From positions 93,988 to 157,987 of the forward strand of contig JAZRXM010000005.1 in the NCBI GenBank assembly GCA_045600205.1: a stretch of DNA of 64,000 bases. The letters run 5' to 3'. The notes under the pieces are model-generated. The model did not search any database, had not been told where the DNA came from, and saw nothing but the letters and a program-made list of their open reading frames with translations. This DNA is from Firm-04 sp045600205 (GTDB taxonomy: Bacteria; Bacillota; Clostridia; Oscillospirales; Ruminococcaceae). Positions 1-8,790 of the stretch are shown here, in pieces; position 1 is the first letter of the stretch, and each line of letters starts with the position of its first letter. The translations under genes were made by a program, and so were the position numbers.

Positions 1-318
1 ACACTGCTCGGCATCAAACCGATCATGCGCGTGAACAATGAGGGCAAACTCACGGTTTATTCCAAAGTCCGCGGCAGGAAAGCCTCGCTGCAAATGCTTG
101 CCAAACGCTACTGCGAGGAATGCACAGCCCGTGAAGCACCTGTCTACATCTGTCAGGCGGATTGTCTTGCGGATGCAGAATGTCTGAAAGAGATGCTGCA
201 AACCGAATGTGGTGTAAAACATATCACCATTGGAGAAATCGGCGGTGTCATCGGCTCACATACGGGACCGGGTGCAATCGGATTGTTTTACACCGCAGAT
301 GAACGTGAAACGCCATGA
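1..318 (+). CDS. DegV family fatty-acid-binding protein, C-terminal part (cut by window edge)
   Basis: The reading frame is open from base 1 and ends in TGA at 318, so only about the last 105 residues of the protein are present. The frame upstream of the first ATG reads TLLGIKPIMRVNNEGKL, which matches the DegV lobe where the chain continues past the lipid pocket, and the tail has the family's GGVIGSHTGPGAIGLFY stretch. DegV proteins bind a single fatty acid and, in Gram-positive bacteria, pass exogenous fatty acids to the FakA kinase (FakB role). Which fatty acid this one prefers cannot be told, because the N-terminal lobe is outside the window. No fakA is visible nearby. Confidence 0.85.
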   Translation, partial: TLLGIKPIMRVNNEGKLTVYSKVRGRKASLQMLAKRYCEECTAREAPVYICQADCLADAECLKEMLQTECGVKHITIGEIGGVIGSHTGPGAIGLFYTADERETP

Positions 319-414
319 GTTATCCGCGAAGCGCACCAAAATTTTTCTCGAAAAATCGCAGAGCCCAGAGGCGGCGAAACACTCTTTTTCGTCAAACGAA
401 TCAGGAAGGGTGCA

Positions 415-447
415 GGGGAACCCCAGCCAAGGGGTTCCCCATATTTT
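415..447 (+). terminator. Rho-independent terminator after degV
   Basis: GGGGAACCCC, a 6-nt loop and GGGGTTCCCC form a perfect 10-bp stem followed by ATATTTTA. It ends the rightward transcript of the DegV gene. The same stem type recurs at 49263-49292 and 53172-53207. Confidence 0.75.
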
Positions 448-613
448 ATATCAACTGCTCATTGCTTCCACTGTGAACCGTCCATGCAAATTGTGCCATC
501 GGGAGCAGTAATGGTAATTTGATTTGTTGCAACAATTACAGTATAACCGCAAAACAAATAAAAAGCAAGTCATTCTTCACAGCTTGCACCAAACAATTCC
601 CAGAATGCAAAAT

Positions 614-645
614 ACGGCGCATGGAGAAATGACTCCATGCGCCGT
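614..645 (-). terminator. Rho-independent terminator after the ABC-F gene
   Basis: ACGGCGCATGGAG and CTCCATGCGCCGT form a 13-bp perfect stem with a 6-nt loop. On the minus strand it is followed by ATTTTGC, just downstream of the ABC-F stop at 652. Confidence 0.75.
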
Positions 646-651
646 AAACGC

Positions 652-2205
652 TCATACGACCTTTGTCGTCCAGTCCTCCAGACTCCAGACCGTATCTGCA
701 ACATCCATATAAAATTCAGGCTCGTGGCTGACAAGCAGCACCGTACCATGATAGTTGCGGATCGCCTCTTTCAGCGATTCTTTTGCATCCACATCCAGAT
801 GGTTGGTCGGCTCATCCAGCACCAGCAGATTGACATTTTTCAGCATCACCTTGCAAAGCCGCACTTTCGCATTCTCGCCGCCCGAAAGCACCCGCATCTG
901 CGAGGTGATATGTTCCGTCGTCAGACCGCATTTGGCAAGTGCTGCACGCACCTCACCGTTGGTCATGGCGGGGTACGCATCCCAGATGGTTTGCAGCGCG
1001 GTTGCGGAGGTTGCTTCCTCCTCCTGCTCAAAATAGCCGTACTCTACAAACTGGTCATGCTCCACCGAACCCGCAACGGGCGGTATGAGTTTCAGCAATG
1101 TTTTCAGCAGCGTCGATTTACCCAATCCGTTGACACCGCGGATGGCGATTTTCTGACCACATTCCACTTTCAGCGAAACGGGTCTGGTCAGCGGCTCGCC
1201 ATAGCCCAGCACCAGATCTTTACACTCAATGACCACGCGACCGGGAGTTCGCGCAGACGCAAACGAAAAAGTCGGCTTGATTTTCTCGGCTGCAAGGGTG
1301 ACCCTATCCATTTTATCGAGCTTTTTCTGGCGTGATTTCGCCATATTTGTGGTTGCGACACGCGCCTTATTGCGGGCAATGAAATCTTCCAGATCTGCGA
1401 TTTCCTTCTGCTGTTTCTCGTATGCCTGCTCAAGCTGCCGTTTTTTGAGGTCATACATCCGCAGAAAATTCTCGTAGTCGCCCGAATAGCGCGTCAGTAC
1501 GGCATTTTCCACATGATAGACGACATTGACGACCGCATTCATGAATGAGGTGTCATGGGATACCAGAATAAACGCATTTTCGTAATTTTGGAGGAAGTTT
1601 TTCAGCCATGCGATGTGATTTTCATCGAGGAAGTTGGTCGGCTCATCGAGAATCAGAATCATCGGATTTTCGAGCAAAACCTTCGCCAGCAGTACCTTTG
1701 CACGCTGACCGCCCGAAAGCTCCGAAACATCTCTGTCCAGACCGATCTCGCCAAGACCCAGACCGTTTGCATACTCTGAAATCTTCGCATCTATGGTATA
1801 ATAGCCACTGTAATCGAGAATGCCCTGAATCTCGCCGACATCCTCCATAGCCTCCGCCAGTTCTTCCTCAGAGCAGTCGCCCATTTTGTCGTAGAGCGCG
1901 AGCATTTCCTGCTCCAGCTCCTCCAGATGCACAAATGCCTCGCGCAGCACATCCGCGATGGTTTTGCCCTTTTCGAGCGTGCTGTACTGATCAAGGTAGC
2001 CTGTGGTGATATGTCTGCACCACTCGATTTTGCCCTCGTCGGGCATGAGTTTGCCTGTGATGATGTTCAGAAACGTAGATTTGCCCTCACCGTTTGCGCC
2101 CACCAGACCAACGTGCTCGCCTTTCAGCAAACGAAACGACGCATCATTGAGGATCTGCCGCGCACCAAAGCCGTGGGTAACGTGTTCGACATTGAGGATA
2201 CTCAT
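652..2205 (-). CDS. ABC-F family ATPase (translation factor type, two ABC domains)
   Basis: A 517-residue soluble protein with two ABC domains and no membrane segments, the layout of ABC-F proteins that act on the ribosome E site. Domain 1 has Walker A GANGEGKST (36-44), signature LSGGQ (163-167) and DEPTNFLD (187-194). A charged, helical linker of about 70 residues (245-320) contains the P-site tRNA interaction motif region. Domain 2 has Walker A GVNGLGKST (357-365) and a second LSGGE signature with DEPTNHLD. The start is supported by GGGAG just upstream. Overall it is closest in character to the YkpA/YbiT housekeeping branch rather than to an antibiotic resistance ABC-F, but the branch is inferred, not proven. 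A strong terminator follows the stop. Confidence 0.9.
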   Translation of the reverse strand: MSILNVEHVTHGFGARQILNDASFRLLKGEHVGLVGANGEGKSTFLNIITGKLMPDEGKIEWCRHITTGYLDQYSTLEKGKTIADVLREAFVHLEELEQEMLALYDKMGDCSEEELAEAMEDVGEIQGILDYSGYYTIDAKISEYANGLGLGEIGLDRDVSELSGGQRAKVLLAKVLLENPMILILDEPTNFLDENHIAWLKNFLQNYENAFILVSHDTSFMNAVVNVVYHVENAVLTRYSGDYENFLRMYDLKKRQLEQAYEKQQKEIADLEDFIARNKARVATTNMAKSRQKKLDKMDRVTLAAEKIKPTFSFASARTPGRVVIECKDLVLGYGEPLTRPVSLKVECGQKIAIRGVNGLGKSTLLKTLLKLIPPVAGSVEHDQFVEYGYFEQEEEATSATALQTIWDAYPAMTNGEVRAALAKCGLTTEHITSQMRVLSGGENAKVRLCKVMLKNVNLLVLDEPTNHLDVDAKESLKEAIRNYHGTVLLVSHEPEFYMDVADTVWSLEDWTTKVV

Positions 2206-2225
2206 ATCAAAATCTCCCTATCTGC

Positions 2226-2477
2226 TCAGGATTCAGGTGCTTCAGCGGCTTTGCTCATGGCAAGAGCCTTGAATTCACGGAACAACTCGATATCGTCAGG
2301 GGTCACACGGATATTCGAGAGAATCTCCTCGCCTGCGGCATTTTTGATTTTGACCTCAATGACCGAGCCCTCGCCGACATAGCTGCCCGCCACACTGATA
2401 AACCGCAGAAATTTCGGATGATTTTCGCGGAATTTATCGAGCAGACCTTTGATTTTGAAAATACCCATAGGGTTCAT
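2226..2477 (-). CDS. Small conserved-looking hypothetical protein (83 aa)
   Basis: An 83-residue soluble protein with no recognised family. It opens with a basic, aromatic helix (FKIKGLLDKFRENHPKFLRF) and continues with alternating strand-like segments and an acidic C-terminal helix. AAGGAG sits at good distance from the ATG, and the gene lies 20 bp upstream of the ABC-F gene in the same direction, so the two are probably co-transcribed. No signal peptide or membrane segment is visible. The function is unknown; a gene-neighbour link to the ABC-F ATPase is the only hint. Confidence 0.7.
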   Translation of the reverse strand: MNPMGIFKIKGLLDKFRENHPKFLRFISVAGSYVGEGSVIEVKIKNAAGEEILSNIRVTPDDIELFREFKALAMSKAAEAPES

Positions 2478-2503
2478 AACAAATACTCCTTCTCAAAAGA
2501 AAC

Positions 2504-2529
2504 CGACATTCCCCGACAGGAGAATGTCG
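2504..2529 (-). terminator. Hairpin after clpE-like gene, possible terminator
   Basis: CGACATTC and GAATGTCG form an 8-bp stem with a 10-nt loop, 17 bp beyond the clpE-like stop. On the minus strand it is followed by GTTTCTTTTG, on the plus strand by ATTTTACG, so it could work weakly either way. Confidence 0.45.
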
Positions 2530-2545
2530 ATTTTACGTTGTTTTA

Positions 2546-4885
2546 TCAATCAGCATCGACAGAAATGCTTTCCTCGCCGCCCTTGATGTGAATGGCAGAA
2601 ATCTGTTTTCCGCTTTCGATCATCAGTGCAGCAATTTTGTCATCGACATGGTCACGCAGCACACGGCGAATATCACGCGCACCGTACTGATGTCCGAATG
2701 CCTGCTTTGCGATCCATTTGAGTGCGGCATCGTCCCAATCGAGGACAATATTCTGCTCTGCAAGTGCCTCTGCGGTTTCGGAGAGCATCAGCCCTGCGAT
2801 TTGCGCGTAGTTCTCCTCCGAAAGCGGACGGAACACGATGATATCGTCCACACGACCGACAAATTCGGGACGCAAAAATTCTTTCAGGGATTTCATCGCT
2901 TTTTCGCGGGAAATCTCCTCCGTGGTACGGTTGAAGCCGACACCGACCGACTTATCAGTGCTGCCTGCGTTGGAAGTCATCACAATGACGGTGTTCTCGA
3001 AATTGACGGTTCTGCCCTGTGCATCGTCAATGCTGCCCTCATCCAGAATTTGCAGCAGCAGATTCATGACGTCAGGATGTGCCTTTTCGATCTCGTCAAA
3101 CAGAATAACGGAATAAGGTCTGCGGCGGACTTTTTCGGTCAACTGACCCGCCTCGTCATAGCCGACATAACCGGGAGGCGAACCAATCATACGCGAAACA
3201 GCGTGCTTTTCCATATATTCAGTCATATCCAGACGAATCAGCGGCTCTGTGGAATCAAACAATTCCGCAGAAAGCACCTTGACGAGTTCCGTTTTACCGA
3301 CACCCGTAGGTCCGACAAAAATGAACGATGCCGGACGTCTGCGCTTGGAAAGCTGTACACGGGAACGCTTGATGGCACCCGCCAGAGCCTTGATTGCCTC
3401 ATCCTGACCGATAATTTTCTCGGAAAGGCGTGTTTCGAGGTTCTGGAGCTTTTCATACTCTGTTTCCTCAATTTTATTCGCAGGAATTCCGGTCCACAGT
3501 TCAATGACATGAGCCAGATCCTCTGCCTCGACATGGACTTCCTCCGCCTGCTTCTTGAGGTCATCGTACTTTTGCTGCAAACGGATCAGCTTGCCTTTCT
3601 GGTCCGCGAGCTTTTCGTAATCCGGCTCGGTATCAGACGCAATTTCGTCAATTGCGGTTTCCAGCGCGGTAATTTCGCTTGCAACGACATCCACCTCTGC
3701 AATTTCGGGGTGACGGATACTCGCATGCGCGCAGCTTTCATCGAGCAGGTCGATTGCCTTATCGGGAAGGAAACGGTCTGTGATATACCGTTCCGAAAGC
3801 ACCGCGCACATCCGCACCAGATTCGGTGCAATATGAATGCGGTGATATGCTTCATAATACTGTGCAATCCCGCTCAAAATGGCAACGGTATCCTCAACAT
3901 TCGGTTCATCGACCTTGACAGGCTGGAAACGACGTTCCAACGCGCCGTCTTTCTCGATGAACTTGCGATATTCGGTAAAGGTCGTCGCGCCAATGACCTG
4001 AACCTCGCCGCGGGAAAGGGCAGGTTTCAGGATATTTGCCGCATTCATGGAGCCTTCCGCATCACCTGTGCCGACCAGATTGTGTACCTCGTCGATGAAC
4101 AGAATCACGTTGCCCTGCTCCTTGACCTCCTGCACGAGTCCCTTGACGCGGCTTTCAAACTGTCCGCGGAACTGCGTACCTGCGACCAAAGCGGTCAGAT
4201 CGAGCAAATAGATCTTTTTATCGCGCAGATGAAACGGAACATCGCCCGAAGCAATTTTCTGCGCAATACCCTCTGCAATGGCGGTTTTACCGACACCGGG
4301 TTCACCGATCAGGCAGGGATTGTTTTTCTGTCTGCGGGAGAGAATCTGGATCACGCGGGCAATTTCGCGTTCGCGCCCGACTATCCCGTCGAGTTTGCCC
4401 TCCTCAGCGCGTTCACTGAGATTGGTGCAGTAAGAGCCTAAGAATTTCAGTTCTTTTTTCTGCTCCTTTGGAGCCTTGTTTTTCTTGGATTTATCGTTGT
4501 CCTTTTTCTCGTTGTCGCTGTTTTCGGCGTGCTTCTGCTCCTTTTGTGCAGAAGCATCCCCGCCGAACAGTTTTTGGATAAACGAAGGCATCGTACTTGC
4601 GCCGCCCGCCTGGAACGCATCGTCCCCTGCGGCTTCCTCAAAATCCTTCATCTGTTCGTCCATCGGGAACGGGACACCGTTTTCCGTCATTTCCTGCATC
4701 TGGTCGCTGATCTGCTGAACGATCTCGTCCGTCAGCCCCATATGCTCCATATACTCCGTCACCTGCGGAATATTCATATCTTTTGCGCAAAGCAGGCAGT
4801 AGCCCTCATTGCGTTTTTCCGAGCCATGCATCGTTGTGACGAACACGACCGCGGGTCTTTTTTTACATTTGCAGCAATAGACCAT
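2546..4885 (-). CDS. ClpE-like AAA+ unfoldase with N-terminal zinc finger
   Basis: A 779-residue Hsp100 ATPase that would unfold proteins for ClpP. The N terminus is not the usual Clp repeat domain but a C4-type zinc finger (C4-x2-C7 ... C30-x2-C33), as in ClpE. A long charged low-complexity linker (about 105-145) follows. AAA domain D1 has Walker A GEPGVGKT (194-201) and Walker B ILFIDEVH (261-268); a coiled middle region spans about 405-455; D2 has Walker A GPTGVGKT (525-532) and VILFDEIEKAH. A VGF tripeptide in the D2 loop fits the ClpP-binding position. It follows the CvpA-like gene by 27 bp. No CtsR box was found immediately upstream. ClpC with a swapped N domain is the alternative name. 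Confidence 0.88.
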   Translation of the reverse strand: MVYCCKCKKRPAVVFVTTMHGSEKRNEGYCLLCAKDMNIPQVTEYMEHMGLTDEIVQQISDQMQEMTENGVPFPMDEQMKDFEEAAGDDAFQAGGASTMPSFIQKLFGGDASAQKEQKHAENSDNEKKDNDKSKKNKAPKEQKKELKFLGSYCTNLSERAEEGKLDGIVGREREIARVIQILSRRQKNNPCLIGEPGVGKTAIAEGIAQKIASGDVPFHLRDKKIYLLDLTALVAGTQFRGQFESRVKGLVQEVKEQGNVILFIDEVHNLVGTGDAEGSMNAANILKPALSRGEVQVIGATTFTEYRKFIEKDGALERRFQPVKVDEPNVEDTVAILSGIAQYYEAYHRIHIAPNLVRMCAVLSERYITDRFLPDKAIDLLDESCAHASIRHPEIAEVDVVASEITALETAIDEIASDTEPDYEKLADQKGKLIRLQQKYDDLKKQAEEVHVEAEDLAHVIELWTGIPANKIEETEYEKLQNLETRLSEKIIGQDEAIKALAGAIKRSRVQLSKRRRPASFIFVGPTGVGKTELVKVLSAELFDSTEPLIRLDMTEYMEKHAVSRMIGSPPGYVGYDEAGQLTEKVRRRPYSVILFDEIEKAHPDVMNLLLQILDEGSIDDAQGRTVNFENTVIVMTSNAGSTDKSVGVGFNRTTEEISREKAMKSLKEFLRPEFVGRVDDIIVFRPLSEENYAQIAGLMLSETAEALAEQNIVLDWDDAALKWIAKQAFGHQYGARDIRRVLRDHVDDKIAALMIESGKQISAIHIKGGEESISVDAD

Positions 4886-4912
4886 TATAACCCTTTCTGA
4901 ATAGTATATTTA

Positions 4913-5827
4913 TCATATCAAAATACCGAGTTGTGCGTAAATATACTTATAAATGAATGTTTGACCGATGGCTTCCTCGTTAAAGCACATGAACTCTCCG
5001 CCACCGATCAGGACGATCAGCCGAATCACCAATGTTGTGATGATGACGACAGCCGCTGCCTCAATGATTCCGAGCAGCGCACCGAGAAAACGGTCCGTGC
5101 CTGTCAAAACATTGAAATATATGCGGTATTTCGTGGCATTTGCGATAATGCCGGCAATAATCATGACAATCGAGAAGATGATAATATACACAAAAATACG
5201 GAAGCATTCCGTAGTCGGCTCCGCGCCAAAGTTATCTTCAATGTATCCTGCGCTGTCCTCTGAGGTATTGTTGACCTTATAGAGCTGTTCCAGCACGGTA
5301 TTGATCAGAGCAGGATTGGCATTCATCTGCTGAGTAAAGCTTGCACAGAAATAGCCCGGCAGACGTTCTTCCAGCTGCGAACAGTATTCATCCACAAACG
5401 CATCTGTCAGGATCTGCTTGAATTCCATCAAGGATTCGGTGGATTGATATCCACATTCCTCATTCACATAGTAATAAAGATTCTTATCGAATTTTGCAGT
5501 ATCCGGTGGTGCCAGATATTGTTCAATTTTCTTCTTGGAAAGCACCGCACCGTATTTATGCTCATCAATTGCATCTTTAAAACACTGTGCCACGTCAATG
5601 GAATCGTTGACTTCTTCGATTGCAGCCATATTCGAGGGTCTTGCGACAGTTTCATACAAACTCGGAGCAGCGGCAGCCGAAGCAAACGCCGCGACCACGG
5701 TTGCAATCAGATAGCCCATACAAAGAACAAAAACTTTTGTCAAACCCTTTTTTGCATTGGATATGATAACTCCAATGGCAATCACAACCACAAGAGCGTC
5801 AAAAACCCACCAGAAATCGGTTGCCAT
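4913..5827 (-). CDS. CvpA-like membrane protein with large insert
   Basis: A 304-residue membrane protein with four hydrophobic segments: two near the N terminus (about 9-24 and 30-52) and two near the C terminus (about 208-230 and 248-275). This arrangement and the NAKKGLTKVFVLCMGYLIAT and GTDRFLGALLGIIEA stretches fit the CvpA family, first known from colicin V production. CvpA proteins are usually about half this size; here roughly 150 residues are inserted between segments 2 and 3, probably as one extra-membrane domain. GGAGGA precedes the start. It lies in a leftward run with the DUF5711-like and clpE-like genes. Family assignment is by pattern, so moderate confidence. Confidence 0.65.
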   Translation of the reverse strand: MATDFWWVFDALVVVIAIGVIISNAKKGLTKVFVLCMGYLIATVVAAFASAAAAPSLYETVARPSNMAAIEEVNDSIDVAQCFKDAIDEHKYGAVLSKKKIEQYLAPPDTAKFDKNLYYYVNEECGYQSTESLMEFKQILTDAFVDEYCSQLEERLPGYFCASFTQQMNANPALINTVLEQLYKVNNTSEDSAGYIEDNFGAEPTTECFRIFVYIIIFSIVMIIAGIIANATKYRIYFNVLTGTDRFLGALLGIIEAAAVVIITTLVIRLIVLIGGGEFMCFNEEAIGQTFIYKYIYAQLGILI

Positions 5828-5941
5828 TCAAACTTCCTCCTGTCGCTCGCCGCCACAAAGCGGCTCTTTTTATCTGGAATCCGATGGTTGCGCTCAAACC
5901 CCTGAAAACATAAAAAGACTCCTCTTTATTATCTCTTTTTC

Positions 5942-7162
5942 TCAATAGGAACGTTCGCTGTATTCCATGCGGTCAATGCGGTCATAGCCCATGAGGAACA
6001 ACTCGGACTGAATCCGCAGAAAACTGTCATAAGTATCGGAAATTCCTGTGCGGGCAATCTGAGTGCCCTCGGGGGAAAAACTGGTAATTTCGCTTCTTGT
6101 CTGTACGGTAATGGAACCGGTATCCTGATTGACATGAACATACTTTACTTCGCTGTCAAAGGAAAGGACATTCGGCGAATGCGCGTTTTGATTCATTAGT
6201 ACGACAGAATTGGTACGTTTTTCTTCGTTGCGCAGCAGCACTGCGGAAATGCCGTTATAGCTGTCACCACAGACCAGTGCATCGGGATAATCGTAGGTAC
6301 TGAGGGCGGCACCTGCAAGACTCAGATAGGCACAGCAGGTATCTCCCAGCACGAATACATCATCTCCCTTAGTATTATATACCGAAATGCATAGCATGTC
6401 AAGGGGCTGACTTGTCCATTTTTCGTCAGTTTGTGCAAAATCGTAATTATGCACAACAGATTTCAGTTTTCCGTCCTCAGCATGGATGCTGACAGCATAG
6501 CAGCCGTCGCTTTCGGTGCGGAAAGCGACCTCCGTCAATTCCTCCACACAGCTTCTTGCATAGATTTGCTTGCCTTTTTTATTGAACACAAGCAATTTGC
6601 AGGCAGATGTTTCCGAAGCCGTCACTACAGCGGTGTAGCCTTTATCGGACACTCTGCCGAAAATGATCGGGTCACTGAGATTCTTTTCCAAGAGCGTTTT
6701 GCCCGTGGTTTCCAATCGGAAATGCGTGCCGCCGCTTTCGTAGACCATCGCATAATTGCCTGCCGCCTGCAACATCGCGCTGCCGTAGGCGTGCTGACGG
6801 CGTGCGAGCATCGAGCCGTCCGTATTATAGAGATAGAGGTATGCATCACTGAGAATCAGCAGCAAATTATTCATGGTAGCTGTCTGATAAGCGGTATTGC
6901 TTGAAATGGTCAGCGGAAAATTTCCTTCCGAAAGAACCCCGTTGTTTTCGTGCACGCTTTGATGTCGAATTGAGATTTCCTCCAGTTTCGGCATCCAGAC
7001 ATCCCGCTTTTGAAAAATGACAATGATCAAAGCCGCAATGCAGAAAAAAGCCACTGCACGCCGCAGATACCGTTTTCGTTTTTTTTGTTTGCGCTGTGCA
7101 TAGACATCCGCATCCTGCGGCACCTGCTGCACCTCGTCTGATTTGGCTTTTCTGGTAAACAT
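5942..7162 (-). CDS. DUF5711-like single-pass membrane protein
   Basis: A 406-residue protein with a short basic cytoplasmic N terminus (KQKKRKRYLRR), one transmembrane segment at about 35-52 and a long extracellular part. The outer part is made of repeating short strands with aromatic and glycine turns (for example YLYLYNTDGSMLARR), which suggests a WD40- or PQQ-like beta-propeller. This is the look of the DUF5711 family of Firmicutes, whose function is unknown. It is followed in the same direction by the CvpA-like gene. AAAGGAATGCC precedes the ATG. Confidence 0.6.
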   Translation of the reverse strand: MFTRKAKSDEVQQVPQDADVYAQRKQKKRKRYLRRAVAFFCIAALIIVIFQKRDVWMPKLEEISIRHQSVHENNGVLSEGNFPLTISSNTAYQTATMNNLLLILSDAYLYLYNTDGSMLARRQHAYGSAMLQAAGNYAMVYESGGTHFRLETTGKTLLEKNLSDPIIFGRVSDKGYTAVVTASETSACKLLVFNKKGKQIYARSCVEELTEVAFRTESDGCYAVSIHAEDGKLKSVVHNYDFAQTDEKWTSQPLDMLCISVYNTKGDDVFVLGDTCCAYLSLAGAALSTYDYPDALVCGDSYNGISAVLLRNEEKRTNSVVLMNQNAHSPNVLSFDSEVKYVHVNQDTGSITVQTRSEITSFSPEGTQIARTGISDTYDSFLRIQSELFLMGYDRIDRMEYSERSY

Positions 7163-7180
7163 GGCATTCCTTTCTTCTGC

Positions 7181-7966
7181 TTACGGCAATAAAATATGCG
7201 CTTGACCGTCAGGATGCGGCAATTCCGATTCATCATAGAATACACGGTTCAGATAAAGTCCGTGTGCCATTGCGGTTCGCCCCGCCGCAAGACGGTCTTT
7301 CGCCTCCAGAACAGAGGTCATGGCGTCAGGGGGAAAATATCCCTCGTTGATATCGAGCAATGTGCCGACAAAAATCCGCACCATGTTGTAAAGAAAACCG
7401 TTTCCGCAGATACGGATTTCCACATCAGTACCATGCCGCTCCGCAGAAACTGCATAGATGGTACGGACAGTGTCAGATTTTTCGGTTGCCTGTGCGCAAA
7501 AGCTGTGAAAATCATGTGTTCCGACCACAGGCTGCGCCGCTTCGCGGATCAAATCGACATCCAGCGGACGACGATAGTGAAAGGCAAGGTCGGTCGCAAA
7601 CGGATTTTTGCTTTCGTGTGCGTGAATGCGATAGAGGTACTCCTTGCCTTTGCAGTCAAAGCGGGCATGGAAGTTTTCAGGCATTTCCTCGCAACTGAGG
7701 GCGGAGATGTCATCGGGCAGATAGCCGTTGACCGCCCGCACGAGATTTTTGCACGGAATCACGCGCTCTGTATAAAGATGCAAACAAAACATATTCGCGT
7801 GAACGCCCGTATCCGTGCGGGAGCAACCGTATACAGTGACAGGACCATTGAGAATGCGGGACAGTGCTTTTTCCAGCTCTCCCTGAATGGTTCTGGCATT
7901 CGGCTGCCGCTGAAAACCGTGGTAGTGCGTGCCTCGATATGCGATTGTCAGCTTGAGATTGCGCAA
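7181..7966 (-). CDS. truA: tRNA pseudouridine(38-40) synthase
   Basis: TruA converts uridines 38-40 of the tRNA anticodon stem to pseudouridine. The conserved start region (NLKLTIAYRGTHYHGFQRQP) and the catalytic RTDxGVHA motif with Asp52 are present. The start is chosen at TTG 7966, preceded by AAAGGAG at 8-nt spacing; this gives 261 residues, the usual size. An in-frame extension upstream to 8119 would run deep into ecfT and has no family similarity. The gene follows ecfT by 17 bp, the conserved ecfA1-ecfA2-ecfT-truA order of Firmicutes. Confidence 0.93.
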   Translation of the reverse strand: MRNLKLTIAYRGTHYHGFQRQPNARTIQGELEKALSRILNGPVTVYGCSRTDTGVHANMFCLHLYTERVIPCKNLVRAVNGYLPDDISALSCEEMPENFHARFDCKGKEYLYRIHAHESKNPFATDLAFHYRRPLDVDLIREAAQPVVGTHDFHSFCAQATEKSDTVRTIYAVSAERHGTDVEIRICGNGFLYNMVRIFVGTLLDINEGYFPPDAMTSVLEAKDRLAAGRTAMAHGLYLNRVFYDESELPHPDGQAHILLP

Positions 7967-7983
7967 GGTACGCACTCCTTTCG

Positions 7984-8790
7984 TTATTTGGAAATCGAAT
8001 TGAGCAAGATGACTGCTGCCAGCAGCAGGATCATCAGTGCAAGCGCAATGTAGTCGCGCATACCGCTTTGCAGCTTGCGCAGACGGGTTCTGCCCTCTCC
8101 GCCGTGATAGCAGCGGCATTCCATGGCAAGTGCTAATTCTTCTGCGCGGCGGAACGCGGATACAAACAACGGCACAAGAATCGGGACGAGTGCCTGTGCC
8201 CGCTGCATCAGGCTGCCGCTTTCGAGGTCTGCGCCTCTTGCCTTCTGTGCTGCCATGATTTTCGAGGTTTCCTCAATCAGCGTCGGGATAAACCGCAGAG
8301 CAATCGTCATCATCATCGCCAGTTCATGCACAGGCATCCCGATTTTTTTCAGCGGGGACAGCAGTGATTCGATCGCATCGGTCAACACGATCGGGGAAGT
8401 CGTATAGGTCAGCAGCGAGGTACCCGCGATCAGCAGGCAGATGCGGATGACCATAAAAACAGAGGTCTGCACGCCCTCCTCGGTGATTTTCAGGAAATGC
8501 CATTTCCAGTAGACTTCACCGCCGTCAAGCATCAGAAGATTCAGCAGACCGGTGAAAATCAGGATCGGAATGATCGGTTTGATGCTTTTGAGGATCATTT
8601 TCGGCGGGATTTTGGAGCAGAGTGTCGCTACAACGGTAAACAGCAGACCCGCCAGCAAACTCCAGATATGCTGTCCCCAAAAGAGCATCACGAGGAACAG
8701 CAGCGTGATGATGATTTTATAGCGGGCGTCCATGCGATGCACGACGCTTTTCATCGGAAAATACTGTCCGAGGGTGATATCTTTCAACAT
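7984..8790 (-). CDS. ecfT: Energy-coupling factor transporter transmembrane protein EcfT
   Basis: The 268-residue membrane scaffold of a group II ECF vitamin/cofactor transporter. It has five or six hydrophobic segments and the two cytoplasmic coupling motifs near the C-terminal side: AQKARGAD, and a second one reading MECRCYHGG where MEARGY is more common. These arms contact the two EcfA ATPases and an S component. Its start overlaps the end of ecfA2 by 7 bp. No S-component gene is in the window, as expected for a shared group II module. Confidence 0.93.
   Translation of the reverse strand: MLKDITLGQYFPMKSVVHRMDARYKIIITLLFLVMLFWGQHIWSLLAGLLFTVVATLCSKIPPKMILKSIKPIIPILIFTGLLNLLMLDGGEVYWKWHFLKITEEGVQTSVFMVIRICLLIAGTSLLTYTTSPIVLTDAIESLLSPLKKIGMPVHELAMMMTIALRFIPTLIEETSKIMAAQKARGADLESGSLMQRAQALVPILVPLFVSAFRRAEELALAMECRCYHGGEGRTRLRKLQSGMRDYIALALMILLLAAVILLNSISK

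Larger units (their letters stand above)
319..651. other. Intergenic region with two terminators, no gene seen
   Basis: This 333-bp gap lies between the end of the DegV gene and the converging ABC-F gene. It holds two strong hairpins (415-447 and 614-645) and an upstream stretch (about 340-447) resembling, in inverted orientation, the intergenic sequence at 49263-49395. Short open frames here have no ribosome binding site or recognisable product. Confidence 0.6.

Noticed and set aside
230..511. A 93-codon open frame overlapping the end of degV
   Set aside because: It overlaps DegV in another frame and runs through a terminator hairpin.
8001..8119. An N-terminal extension of TruA to 8119
   Set aside because: It lies inside ecfT, lacks family similarity, and the TTG at 7966 has a good ribosome binding site.
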